Shown here: positions 56,671-64,000 of the stretch, one piece after another
Layout: each line of letters begins with the position of its first letter
How positions within the stretch are numbered: position 1 is the stretch's first letter
Origin: Aureimonas altamirensis
GTDB lineage: Bacteria; Pseudomonadota; Alphaproteobacteria; Rhizobiales; Rhizobiaceae
NCBI RefSeq assembly: GCF_001463885.1
Contig: NZ_BBWQ01000001.1
Coordinates: forward strand, 1-64,000
Reading direction: 5' to 3'
DNA length: 64,000 nt
Program-made: the position numbers and the translations under genes
Notes under the pieces: model-generated
Database searches by the model: none
Seen by the model: the letters and a program-made list of their open reading frames with translations, nothing else
What the model was told of the DNA's origin: nothing

Positions 56671-57123
56671 TTGAGACTTCGCGAACGGCTGTTCCATCTG
56701 TTTTTCCTGCTGCGGCGGCCGATGACGCTGGGCACACGGGTTGCGGCTTTCGATGAAGAGGGGCGCGTCTTCCTTGTGCGGCATACCTATGTTGCCGGCT
56801 GGCATCTTCCCGGCGGGGGCGTCGACCCGGGCGAAACCTGCGAGGCCGCGGCGCGCCGCGAACTTGCCGAGGAAGGCAACATCGATTGCCCGCACGGGGT
56901 GCGCCTCGTGTCGCTGCACTTCAATCGCCGCGCCTCGCGCAGGGATCATGTCGCCTTCTACCGTGCGGATGGCGTGCGGCAGACGGCGCCGCGCGCCGCC
57001 GACCGCGAGATCGCCGAAAGCGGCTTCTTTGCCCTGTCGGCCTTACCCGACGGCGTCACGCCCGCGACGCGGGCGCGCCTGGCGGAGCTTGCCGGGGCCG
57101 CGCCTTCAGCCCCGTACTGGTGA
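56671..57123 (+). CDS. NUDIX hydrolase
   Basis: The 150-aa protein has a Nudix box from Gly49 to about residue 71 with the catalytic glutamates in REL-A-EE (Glu64, Glu67, Glu68). The box ends EEGNI instead of the usual EE-x-G-U, a one-residue shift. It hydrolyses a nucleoside diphosphate linked to an unknown moiety. The start is a TTG at 56671. Its last 18 bases overlap the convergent glutathione-transferase-like gene. Confidence 0.88.
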   Translation: MRLRERLFHLFFLLRRPMTLGTRVAAFDEEGRVFLVRHTYVAGWHLPGGGVDPGETCEAAARRELAEEGNIDCPHGVRLVSLHFNRRASRRDHVAFYRADGVRQTAPRAADREIAESGFFALSALPDGVTPATRARLAELAGAAPSAPYW

Positions 57124-58107
57124 AACGCCCGCAAGCCGGCCCCGATCATGCGGGGTGTCGAGATGCTGCTCGGGCCCAAGCGGCACGATGCCGGTCGGGT
57201 TGATGGTCTTGTGGCTCTCGTAATAGTGGCCCTTGATGTGCCGGAAATCGACCGTCTCGGCGACGCCGGGCCATTGATAGAGCTCGAGCATGTAGTTGTA
57301 GAGATTGGGATAGTCGGCGATGCGCCGGCGATTGCACTTGAAGTGCCCGACATAGACGGGATCGAAGCGGATCAGCGTCGTGAAAAGCCGCCAGTCCGCC
57401 TCTGTCGGCCGGTCGCCGACAAGATAGCGCTGCTGTCCGAGGCGGTCTTCCAACGCGTCCAGCACCTCGAACAATTTCCGGAAGGGAAGCTCATAGGCCT
57501 CCTGCGTCGTCGCGAAGCCGCATTTGTAGACGCCGTTATTGACGGATTCGTAGACAAGATCGTTGGTGGCATCGATTTCGGCCCGCAGGGCCGGCGGATA
57601 GAAATCCAGCCCGGCATCGCCGAAGGCGTCGAAGCTGTCGTTGAACATCCGGATGATCTCGGACGATTCGTTGCTGACGATCGTTTCCGTCTGCTTGTCC
57701 CACAGGACGGGCACTGTGACGCGGCCGGTAAACTGCGGATCGGCTTTCAGATAGACCTGATAGAGCTTGTCGGCCCCGTTGACGGCGTCCGGTATGGCGC
57801 TCGGCCTTTGCGAAAACTCCCAACCGTTCTCGGCCATCAGCCAGTCGAGGACGGACAGAGATATGACGTCGTCGAGCTTCTTCAGCTTGCGGAAGATCAG
57901 TGTGCGATGCGCCCACGGGCAGGCAAGCGATACATACAGATGGTATCGCCCGGATTCCGCGGGGAAGCCGCGCTGGCCCTGTGGACCCGGCCCGCCATCG
58001 GGCGTGATCCAGTCGCGGAAGACGCTGGCCTCCCGCTTGAAGCTTCCACCCGTTTTCTTGGTGTCGTACCAGACGTCCTGCCAGACGCCGTCAACCAGCA
58101 TGCCCAT
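57106..58107 (-). CDS. Glutathionyl-hydroquinone reductase-like GST (YqjG/ECM4)
   Basis: The 333-aa protein has the Xi-class glutathione transferase layout: the active-site motif ACPWAHRTL with catalytic Cys63, the thioredoxin-like half VPVLWDKQTETIVSNESSEI near residue 135, and a helical C-terminal domain with GDRPTEADWRLFTTLIRFDPVY near 245. These enzymes reduce glutathionyl-(hydro)quinones in the cytoplasm. Length and motifs fit the full-length YqjG/PcpF family. Confidence 0.92.
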   Translation of the reverse strand: MGMLVDGVWQDVWYDTKKTGGSFKREASVFRDWITPDGGPGPQGQRGFPAESGRYHLYVSLACPWAHRTLIFRKLKKLDDVISLSVLDWLMAENGWEFSQRPSAIPDAVNGADKLYQVYLKADPQFTGRVTVPVLWDKQTETIVSNESSEIIRMFNDSFDAFGDAGLDFYPPALRAEIDATNDLVYESVNNGVYKCGFATTQEAYELPFRKLFEVLDALEDRLGQQRYLVGDRPTEADWRLFTTLIRFDPVYVGHFKCNRRRIADYPNLYNYMLELYQWPGVAETVDFRHIKGHYYESHKTINPTGIVPLGPEQHLDTPHDRGRLAGVSPVRG

Positions 58108-58307
58108 GCGTGCGCGCTCCCCTGTTCAGGACAGGGATATGAGCAGGAATGCGGTAGACGCCAGTCCCGGCACCATGATAAGCACCGTCAACCGAACGAC
58201 AGACAATTGGTGTTCCGTTTGCTGCGACGACGAAGCCTGGAAGCGGCCAAGACCGCACACTGACCGCGCCGGCAGGCTTTGGCCTCTGGCGTGCACGGCC
58301 ACGCCAG

Positions 58308-58838
58308 ATGTTTTGGATCACCATGCTTTCCCGTCTTTCTTCCACCGGGCTGACGTTCGGCAACGAGCTTCCCCTGCATGCCGCCTGCATAGAGGACATT
58401 TCCGCTGAAGCCTTCGGCCCCGGGCGCTTTGCCCGCGCCGCCGCGCGCGTGCGGGAGATGGCGTCCCACGCCCCTGAGCTTTCCTTCGTCGCTTGCCTGC
58501 ACGGGCAGGTCATCGGATCGGTCCGTCAGACGCCGGTGCTGGTCGGCACGACGCCGGCCCTCATGCTCGGCCCGCTTGCCGTCCGCCCGGCATACAAGGG
58601 CATGGGCGTCGGCAAGTCCTTGATGCATATGGCGGCGGATGCCGCCCGCAATGCCGGCGAGGCGTTCATATTCCTGGTGGGCGACAGGGGCTATTACATG
58701 CCGCTCGGCTACGAGCCGACCAGGCCCGGCAGCATTGTCATGCCGGGGCCTGTCGACCCCATGCGGGTGCTGGTCCTGCCGCTCGATGGCGGGGCGGTGG
58801 GCACGCTCGAAGGCAAGGTGACGGCCCGCTTCAGATGA
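58308..58838 (+). CDS. GNAT family N-acetyltransferase
   Basis: The 176-aa protein has the acetyl-CoA loop LAVRPAYKGMGVGKSLM (about residues 95-111; R/Q-x-x-G-x-G/A type) and a following FLVGDRGYYMPLGYEP segment, the pattern of the YhbS-like subgroup. The substrate is unknown. Two starts are possible, ATG 58308 or ATG 58323; neither has a strong ribosome site. Its 3' end overlaps that of the convergent patatin gene by 8 bases. Confidence 0.88.
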   Translation: MFWITMLSRLSSTGLTFGNELPLHAACIEDISAEAFGPGRFARAAARVREMASHAPELSFVACLHGQVIGSVRQTPVLVGTTPALMLGPLAVRPAYKGMGVGKSLMHMAADAARNAGEAFIFLVGDRGYYMPLGYEPTRPGSIVMPGPVDPMRVLVLPLDGGAVGTLEGKVTARFR

Positions 58839-59859
58839 AGGGCTCCAGCATCGGCCCCACGGTGGACCGATGTCCGATGTCGTCGCCATGCGCGGCCAGC
58901 CACTCGCCGGCGGCCCGCCTGCCGGCCTCGGCCAATGCCGACAGTTCGGACCAGCGCGTATCCAGCTTGGCGGCGGTCGACCGTTCGGCAACGTCCTGAC
59001 TGGCGGCGATCATGTGCAGCCGCAAACGCGCGATGCGACGCAGGGCCGGGTTGGTCTCCTCTGCGCCGCGCAGCAGCTTCTGGATTTCGGTCAGCGTCCG
59101 CAGGTCCCGCAGCAGGCTGGAGTTGAAGGTGATCTCCGTCACGCGCGACAGGATGTCGGCCACCCCCTGCGGCACCTCCTGCCGCTGGAACGGGGTGACC
59201 TGCACGATCAGGATGTCGGCCGCGAACGCTTCCGAAAACAGCGGCGTCAGCGTCGGGTTTCCCATATAGCCGCCATCCCAATAGGAGATGCCGTCGATTT
59301 CGACAGCGCGGAACAGGTTGGGCAGGCAGGCCGAGGCGAGCAGCGCGTCGACCGTCAGTTCAGCCCCGGTGAAGACACGCGCCGAGCCGGTGTCCACGCG
59401 CGTTGCCGAAACGAAGGTGGGGATGATTTCGGGGCCCTGCAGCAGCGGAAAGTCGATGGTGCGCTCCAGCACCGGGCGCAGCGGATTGCCGCTCGGCATG
59501 GTCGGATCGTAGGGCGAAACCATCTGCCCCAGCACCTTTACCCGTTCCAGCATGCCGTGCACCATGGTGGTCGGCAGCGGCAGGAAGGGCATGGACCGCT
59601 CCACCGCGCCGAGCGGCGACGAGCCCGATACGCTTTTCCAGAGCGCTTCGAGATTGCCGCGCGCCGCTTGCGCGCCGCCAACGGCAAGGCCGGTAACGAG
59701 GCTGGCCGCATTCAACGCGCCGGCGCTGGTGCCGCTGACGGCGCTGAAGCGAAAACGCCCGTCTTCCAGCAGATGGTCCAGTACGCCCCAGGTGAAGGCC
59801 CCATGCGCGCCGCCGCCCTGGAGCGCCAGCGAAATAGGGAGGGAAGAAGCGTCGACCAT
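58831..59859 (-). CDS. Patatin-like phospholipase
   Basis: The 342-aa protein has the patatin oxyanion loop LQGGGAHGAFTWG (about 13-25), the nucleophile elbow GTSAG with Ser45, and the dyad aspartate in WDGGYMG (Asp195). A helical C-terminal region (about 235-335) follows. It is expected to hydrolyse phospholipid or other acyl esters; no signal peptide is seen. Related rhizobial proteins are linked to membrane lipid or polyhydroxybutyrate handling, but no such context is present. Confidence 0.92.
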   Translation of the reverse strand: MVDASSLPISLALQGGGAHGAFTWGVLDHLLEDGRFRFSAVSGTSAGALNAASLVTGLAVGGAQAARGNLEALWKSVSGSSPLGAVERSMPFLPLPTTMVHGMLERVKVLGQMVSPYDPTMPSGNPLRPVLERTIDFPLLQGPEIIPTFVSATRVDTGSARVFTGAELTVDALLASACLPNLFRAVEIDGISYWDGGYMGNPTLTPLFSEAFAADILIVQVTPFQRQEVPQGVADILSRVTEITFNSSLLRDLRTLTEIQKLLRGAEETNPALRRIARLRLHMIAASQDVAERSTAAKLDTRWSELSALAEAGRRAAGEWLAAHGDDIGHRSTVGPMLEPFI

Positions 59860-59892
59860 GGCTTGCGTTCTCCCGTTACGGGGGCGGACCGG

Positions 59893-61974
59893 CTAGCGTC
59901 CTTCACGATACCATGTTGCGGACAGCGCCATAAGCAGGACGGCGAGCCCCAGGAACCCGGCGAAGAGCGGTGTGCGCTCCACGCCGCGCAGCACCGTTTC
60001 ATCGGTGGTTTTCAGGCCGATCCAGTCCCGCCCGTCGCCATCGGCCCGCCCGGTGATCGGAACGATGCGCGGCACCGTCACATTGCCATCCGCGTCGGCT
60101 ATCCGCCGGACGCCCCCGCGCGAGGCTTCGGCCAGAGGCTGCAGCTTGGCGGTGGTGGAGATGGCCTCGCGGAACTCGCGCGGATTGGCGGGGCCGACAT
60201 TGACGAGCGCGCGCAGATCGCCGTTCGCCACCTGGTACAGGCCGAGATCCTCTACCGGTACATCGGCCGTCCAGATGCCATCGCCCGTCTGCGCAAGCGT
60301 CAGCGCCCGTGCTTCGCCCGACGGCGTGATCAGGGTTGCCGGGCCCGGATCGTCGCCGATCGTGTTGCGCGTGATGGTCAGCGTGCTGCCTTGCGCGACG
60401 GCGTCGAGCGACTCTTCTTCCAGCTCCGGCTCCTTCATCAGCCAATGCGCCAGCCTGCGGAAGAGCGGCACATGCGGGCCACCGCCCTCGAACCCGCGCG
60501 ACCATAGCCAGCCCTGGTCGGACAGGAGCAGCGCGACGCGCCCTTCGCCCACACGGTCGAGCACCAGCAGCGGCTTGCCCTCCGGACCGTTCATGACCGT
60601 TTCGCCCGATACCTCGCCCACATCGACGATGCGGAACCAGGGGCTCCAGGCCGGGGGCGTCTGGGCGGCTCCCGGCAGGTCCCGCGTGACGGGGTGCTTG
60701 CGGCCGAGCTCGGACAGGACAGGGCGGAACGCCTCGGTTTCGACCGAGCCCTCCGGCAGCGCCGGCAGGACGCTGGCCAGCGGCGAGTTGGCGATGGAAT
60801 CGAGGCCGGCATATTCCGGGCCGGAGGCGATCAGCATGGCGCCGCCGTTGCGCACATATTGCGCGATGTAATCGTAGTAGAGCGTCGGCAGGACGCCGCG
60901 CCGCTGGTAGCGGTCGAAGATGATGAGATCGAAATCGTCGATCCGCTCCACGAAAAGCTCGCGCGTCGGGAAGGCGATCAGCGACAGCTCGTCGATGGGC
61001 GTTCCATCCTGCTTTTCCGGAGGACGCAGGATGGTGAAATGGACGAGGTCCACCGCCGCATCGGACTTCAGGAGGTTGCGCCATGTGCGCTCGCCGGCAT
61101 GCGGCTCGCCGGAGACGAGAAGCACACGCAGGTTTTCGCGGATACCATCCACAACGGCGATGGCCTTGTTGTTGATGGGGGTTATCTCGCCCGGCCGCTC
61201 TGCGGCGACCAGCTCCACGATATTATGGCCGGCGCGCGGTAGCTGGAACGGCAGTTGCGTTTCCTGGCCGGGCACCGCGTTCTGGCGGGCGACCAGATCG
61301 CCGTTGAGATAGGCGCGCACGTCGACGGGCGCGCTCGGCGCGTTCTCGCCCTCTTCGACGACGCGATAGGTCAGCGTCTGCTGCTGCTCGACGATGCCGA
61401 AGCGCGGCGCCGAGACGATCTCGATACGGCGGTCGAACTCGTCCGGCCGGCCCGTGACAAGGCCGTGCACCGGGGCGTCGAAACCAAGCTGCCCGGCATT
61501 GGCCGGAATGTCGTGAACCTGCCCGTCGGTCACCATGATGGCGCCGGCGACCCGCCCGGGCGAAACGTCGGCAAGGCTGGAGGACAGCGCCGAAAACAGC
61601 GCCGTCGTGGCATCCTGGTTGCTTTCCGCCGTGCGGCTGGCCTCTACGACACGCACATCGAACTCGGGATACTCGGCCAGCCGAGCGCGCAGTTGCGCAA
61701 CGGCTTCGTCGGTTTCGCGCGTGCGCGTGCCGATCGATTGGCTCTGGCTGCGATCCACCACCAGCGATACGACGCTTTGCAGGGGCTCGCGCTCCTCGCG
61801 CAGCAGCACCGGGTTGGCGAGCGCCAGCAACAGCGCCGCGATGGCGGCGACACGAAGAAGCGCCCCGCGCAGCCGCCCGGCGATGAGCAGCAGGGCAATC
61901 AGCACGGCCGGCGCCGCGATCAGCGCCAGCACGGTCCAGGAAAAGAAGGGCGAGAAGCTCAGGGCCCAGGTCAT
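59893..61974 (-). CDS. Large membrane protein with VWA-/glutamine-amidotransferase-like regions
   Basis: The 693-aa protein has two N-terminal transmembrane segments (FSWTVLALIAAPAVLIALLL and LRVAAIAALLLALANPVL), a long periplasmic region with a VWA-like start (VVSLVVDRSQSQSIG), a class-I-amidotransferase-like stretch (about 260-430; VLLVSGEPHAGERTWRNLL and LIIFDRYQRRGVL), and a final C-terminal helix (FLGLAVLLMALSATWY). It overlaps the DUF4159 gene by 4 bases. In rhizobia such proteins occur with MoxR, DUF58 and DUF4159 genes. Function is unknown; an envelope role is inferred. Confidence 0.85.
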   Translation of the reverse strand: MTWALSFSPFFSWTVLALIAAPAVLIALLLIAGRLRGALLRVAAIAALLLALANPVLLREEREPLQSVVSLVVDRSQSQSIGTRTRETDEAVAQLRARLAEYPEFDVRVVEASRTAESNQDATTALFSALSSSLADVSPGRVAGAIMVTDGQVHDIPANAGQLGFDAPVHGLVTGRPDEFDRRIEIVSAPRFGIVEQQQTLTYRVVEEGENAPSAPVDVRAYLNGDLVARQNAVPGQETQLPFQLPRAGHNIVELVAAERPGEITPINNKAIAVVDGIRENLRVLLVSGEPHAGERTWRNLLKSDAAVDLVHFTILRPPEKQDGTPIDELSLIAFPTRELFVERIDDFDLIIFDRYQRRGVLPTLYYDYIAQYVRNGGAMLIASGPEYAGLDSIANSPLASVLPALPEGSVETEAFRPVLSELGRKHPVTRDLPGAAQTPPAWSPWFRIVDVGEVSGETVMNGPEGKPLLVLDRVGEGRVALLLSDQGWLWSRGFEGGGPHVPLFRRLAHWLMKEPELEEESLDAVAQGSTLTITRNTIGDDPGPATLITPSGEARALTLAQTGDGIWTADVPVEDLGLYQVANGDLRALVNVGPANPREFREAISTTAKLQPLAEASRGGVRRIADADGNVTVPRIVPITGRADGDGRDWIGLKTTDETVLRGVERTPLFAGFLGLAVLLMALSATWYREGR

Positions 61975-64000
61975 TGTCCGAGCCTTTCCAGAAGCGCCGG
62001 CACATGAACCTGGTCGGCCTTGTAGTTGCCGGTCAGCACATACATGACGATGTTGACGCCGGCCCTGTAGGCATAGTCGCGCTGCGCCGGGTCGGGCGTG
62101 TCGGTCGGATAGACGAACAGGCCGGTATCATCCACCGCCCAGGCGCTGGCGAAATCGTTGGACGTGATCATGATGGACGAGACGCCATCGCCGGCCGTGG
62201 CGGGGCGCGTCTCGGCGTCGGCAGAGCGCGCCAGCGCTTCCACCCACAAGTCGGACGCGGTGTAACGGCCGGGGAACTGGTCCATGATGTAGAAGGACTT
62301 GGTCAGCACATGGTCGGCCGGGACAGGCTCCAGCGGCGGTATGTCCAGGTCTGCCAGAATGGCGCGCAGGCGGCGCTGCCCGTCGGAGACGGCCGTGCCG
62401 GACAGGCCGCTCATGCCGCTGTCCTCGACATCGAAAAGCACTGTGCCGCCCTGCTTCATATAGGCGTCGACCCGGCTGATCGCTTCCTCTGCCGGCATGG
62501 GCGCCGAAGCGGAAATCGGCCAGTACAGGATGGGATAGAAAGAGAGCTCGTCGGTCGCGATATCCACCTCGACCGGCTCGCCCGGCTCCAGCGCCGTCTT
62601 GGCGGCGATGAACTGCGAAAGGCCGAACAGGCCTTGCCGCGATATCTCGTCCTGCGCCGCATCGCCGGTGCGCACATAGGCAAGGTGGGTCGTGGCCGTG
62701 GCGGCGATGGCGGCCTCGGCGTCGTAGCTATCGAGCCCGGCGCGTGCCGGATCATCGGCCTGCTGTGCGTGGCCGACCGCGGGCAGCAGCAGGACTGCCG
62801 CAGCAAGGATAAGCGGCAACGTCGCCTGGCGGCGCCAGCGCCCGGGCGCGAACAGGCGGCGCAAGCCGCCCTGCAGCCATATCAGCGCCAGCGCATCCAG
62901 CGCGAACAGAAGCAGCGCCGCGGCGAACAGCCATGGCGTGAGGCTGGTGCTGTCGGCGCCGCCATAGGCGCGCGCCTCGACAGGGCCGGCGGCGGCAAGG
63001 TCGCCGATCGGCGATAGCGTCGCCTCACGCGGGAGGAGGTTCAACGCGACATAGCCTTCTTCGGAGCCGTAGAGCCCGGGCGGATGCTCCCGCGTGACGG
63101 CAGGCAGCCCCTCGGCGGACACGGTCAGCGGGCGGGCGGTGTTGTCCGGCGGCACCAGAAGGCCGTCTGCATCCAGCATGAGATAAGGGGGATAGGAGGC
63201 TGCGCGGGCATCGGAGGCGGCCGCCGCCGTGCCGGCGCGCGACAGCATCACGATGCGGCGGAGCATATCGACGAAAGCGCCCGATATGGGCAGGTTGGAC
63301 CAGGTGGCCTCGGCCGTCGTGTGGAACAGGATGATGCGTCCCGCGCCACGCGTGGCGGCGGTGACGATGGGCGTGCCGTCGGCAAGGCTGGCCCAGGTGC
63401 GGTCGGCCAGTTCCACCGAGGGCTCCGCCAGGATCTGCCGCGTCACCGTGACATCGTCGGGAATGGCGATGTCGGAGAAGGGGCTGTCGTCCGCCATGGG
63501 GGCCAATGCCTGCGGCTCCGACCAGGACAGCGCCCCGCCCAACTGGCGCTCGCCGCCGCGCAGGCGCACCGGAACGAGCTGGTCGTCCGCGGTGGAGGCG
63601 GCAAGCCGCGGGCCCGCGAAGCGCAGCAGCGTTCCCCCGGCCTCGACATAGGATGTCAACGCCGTTTCGGCGGCGGCGGGCAGCACCCCGATATCGGCCA
63701 GCACGATGACGGAAGGGTTGCCGCGCACCATGGCCGGCACCGAGGTGGCCAGATCGGCGCTCTCGGCCTGCACCAGATCGGCAAAGGGCTCGAGTGCCCG
63801 TGTTATGTAGTAGAGCGGCGACAGAAGCGGTTGGGCGAGGTCGAGCGGCTCGCCGGATATCAGGCCCACGCGCCGCCGCTGGAAACTGTCGTCCACCAGC
63901 CGGACCGAGCCGGCATCGATGGTTCCGGCCAGTTCGATGCGGGCCACGTCGTTGCGAAGCTCAACCGGTATATTGAAGCGGGCGACGGTGCCGGTTGCGC
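61971..64000 (-). CDS. DUF4159/BatA-type membrane protein, 5' end outside the window
   Basis: The frame stays open to the window edge (the last codons read FNIPVELRNDVARIEL), so the N-terminus is missing. The visible part has an aerotolerance/BatA-like region, an amidotransferase-like fold (VIVLADIGVLPAAAETALTSYV), a transmembrane segment (LTPWLFAAALLLFALDALAL), a second hydrophobic stretch that resembles an internal signal anchor, and a C-terminal DUF4159 domain (LAYVRTGDAAQDEIS, LSFYPILYWPISA and GGTVLFDVED). It is the upstream partner of the gene at 59893, probably part of a MoxR-DUF58 operon that extends beyond the window. Confidence 0.87.
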   Translation of the reverse strand, partial: ATGTVARFNIPVELRNDVARIELAGTIDAGSVRLVDDSFQRRRVGLISGEPLDLAQPLLSPLYYITRALEPFADLVQAESADLATSVPAMVRGNPSVIVLADIGVLPAAAETALTSYVEAGGTLLRFAGPRLAASTADDQLVPVRLRGGERQLGGALSWSEPQALAPMADDSPFSDIAIPDDVTVTRQILAEPSVELADRTWASLADGTPIVTAATRGAGRIILFHTTAEATWSNLPISGAFVDMLRRIVMLSRAGTAAAASDARAASYPPYLMLDADGLLVPPDNTARPLTVSAEGLPAVTREHPPGLYGSEEGYVALNLLPREATLSPIGDLAAAGPVEARAYGGADSTSLTPWLFAAALLLFALDALALIWLQGGLRRLFAPGRWRRQATLPLILAAAVLLLPAVGHAQQADDPARAGLDSYDAEAAIAATATTHLAYVRTGDAAQDEISRQGLFGLSQFIAAKTALEPGEPVEVDIATDELSFYPILYWPISASAPMPAEEAISRVDAYMKQGGTVLFDVEDSGMSGLSGTAVSDGQRRLRAILADLDIPPLEPVPADHVLTKSFYIMDQFPGRYTASDLWVEALARSADAETRPATAGDGVSSIMITSNDFASAWAVDDTGLFVYPTDTPDPAQRDYAYRAGVNIVMYVLTGNYKADQVHVPALLERLGQ

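Overview
The window is GC-rich, densely coded and typical of an alphaproteobacterium of the order Hyphomicrobiales (Rhizobiales). The clearest marks are a fused anthranilate synthase (trpEG) behind a short trp leader with tandem Trp codons and an attenuator, a type-2 leuA, a choline-type ABC transporter, SlyX, and a DUF4159/membrane-protein pair common in rhizobial genomes. Genus cannot be fixed from this sequence alone. No rRNA and no CRISPR array were seen; one tRNA-Ser(GGA) is present.

Layout. 1-8.7 kb is accessory: a GntR/FadR regulator, small orphan genes, a YnfA-type membrane protein, a GT61 glycosyltransferase, a TetR/serine-hydrolase pair, the 2,2-dialkylglycine decarboxylase gene dgdA with its divergent LysR regulator, and a PrlF-YhaV toxin-antitoxin pair. 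8.7-18.8 kb is a catabolic cluster: three FAD amine/amino-acid oxidoreductases, an IclR regulator, a trimethylamine-dehydrogenase-like demethylase and a complete polar amino-acid ABC transporter. It probably imports and N-demethylates a methylated amino acid or betaine. 19.0-33.9 kb is an accessory island next to tRNA-Ser: a TacA/TacT-type acetyltransferase toxin-antitoxin, a large serine recombinase with a small coupled gene, and a four-gene cluster described below. 34-44.6 kb is core metabolism: msrA, slyX, a thioesterase, a nucleoside salvage operon (cdd-pnp-deoC-deoA) facing deoB and upp, an orphan CpaE-like ATPase, an M17 aminopeptidase and an NlpC/P60 hydrolase. 44.6-64 kb holds choVW without its binding protein, formate-THF ligase, trpL-trpEG, a CDF metal transporter, a Leu-rich leader peptide and leuA with a strong terminator, a BenE-type transporter, several hydrolases, a glutathionyl-hydroquinone-reductase-like protein, a patatin and two large envelope proteins, the last cut by the window edge.

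The most interesting object is the cluster at 23,040-33,493. It encodes a 333-aa protein with a HEPN-type R-x4-H motif, a 1,169-aa SF1 helicase with a coiled-coil insert, a 1,351-aa protein that joins a Cap4/Mrr-like nuclease, a NACHT NTPase and HEAT-like repeats, and a 601-aa protein with a CHAT/caspase-like His-Cys dyad. The last three genes are separated by 3 and 1 bases. This looks like a multi-gene, NTP-dependent antiphage or abortive-infection system: STAND sensor, nuclease and protease effectors, helicase and RNase. I do not recall a named system with this composition. Function is inferred from motifs and context only.
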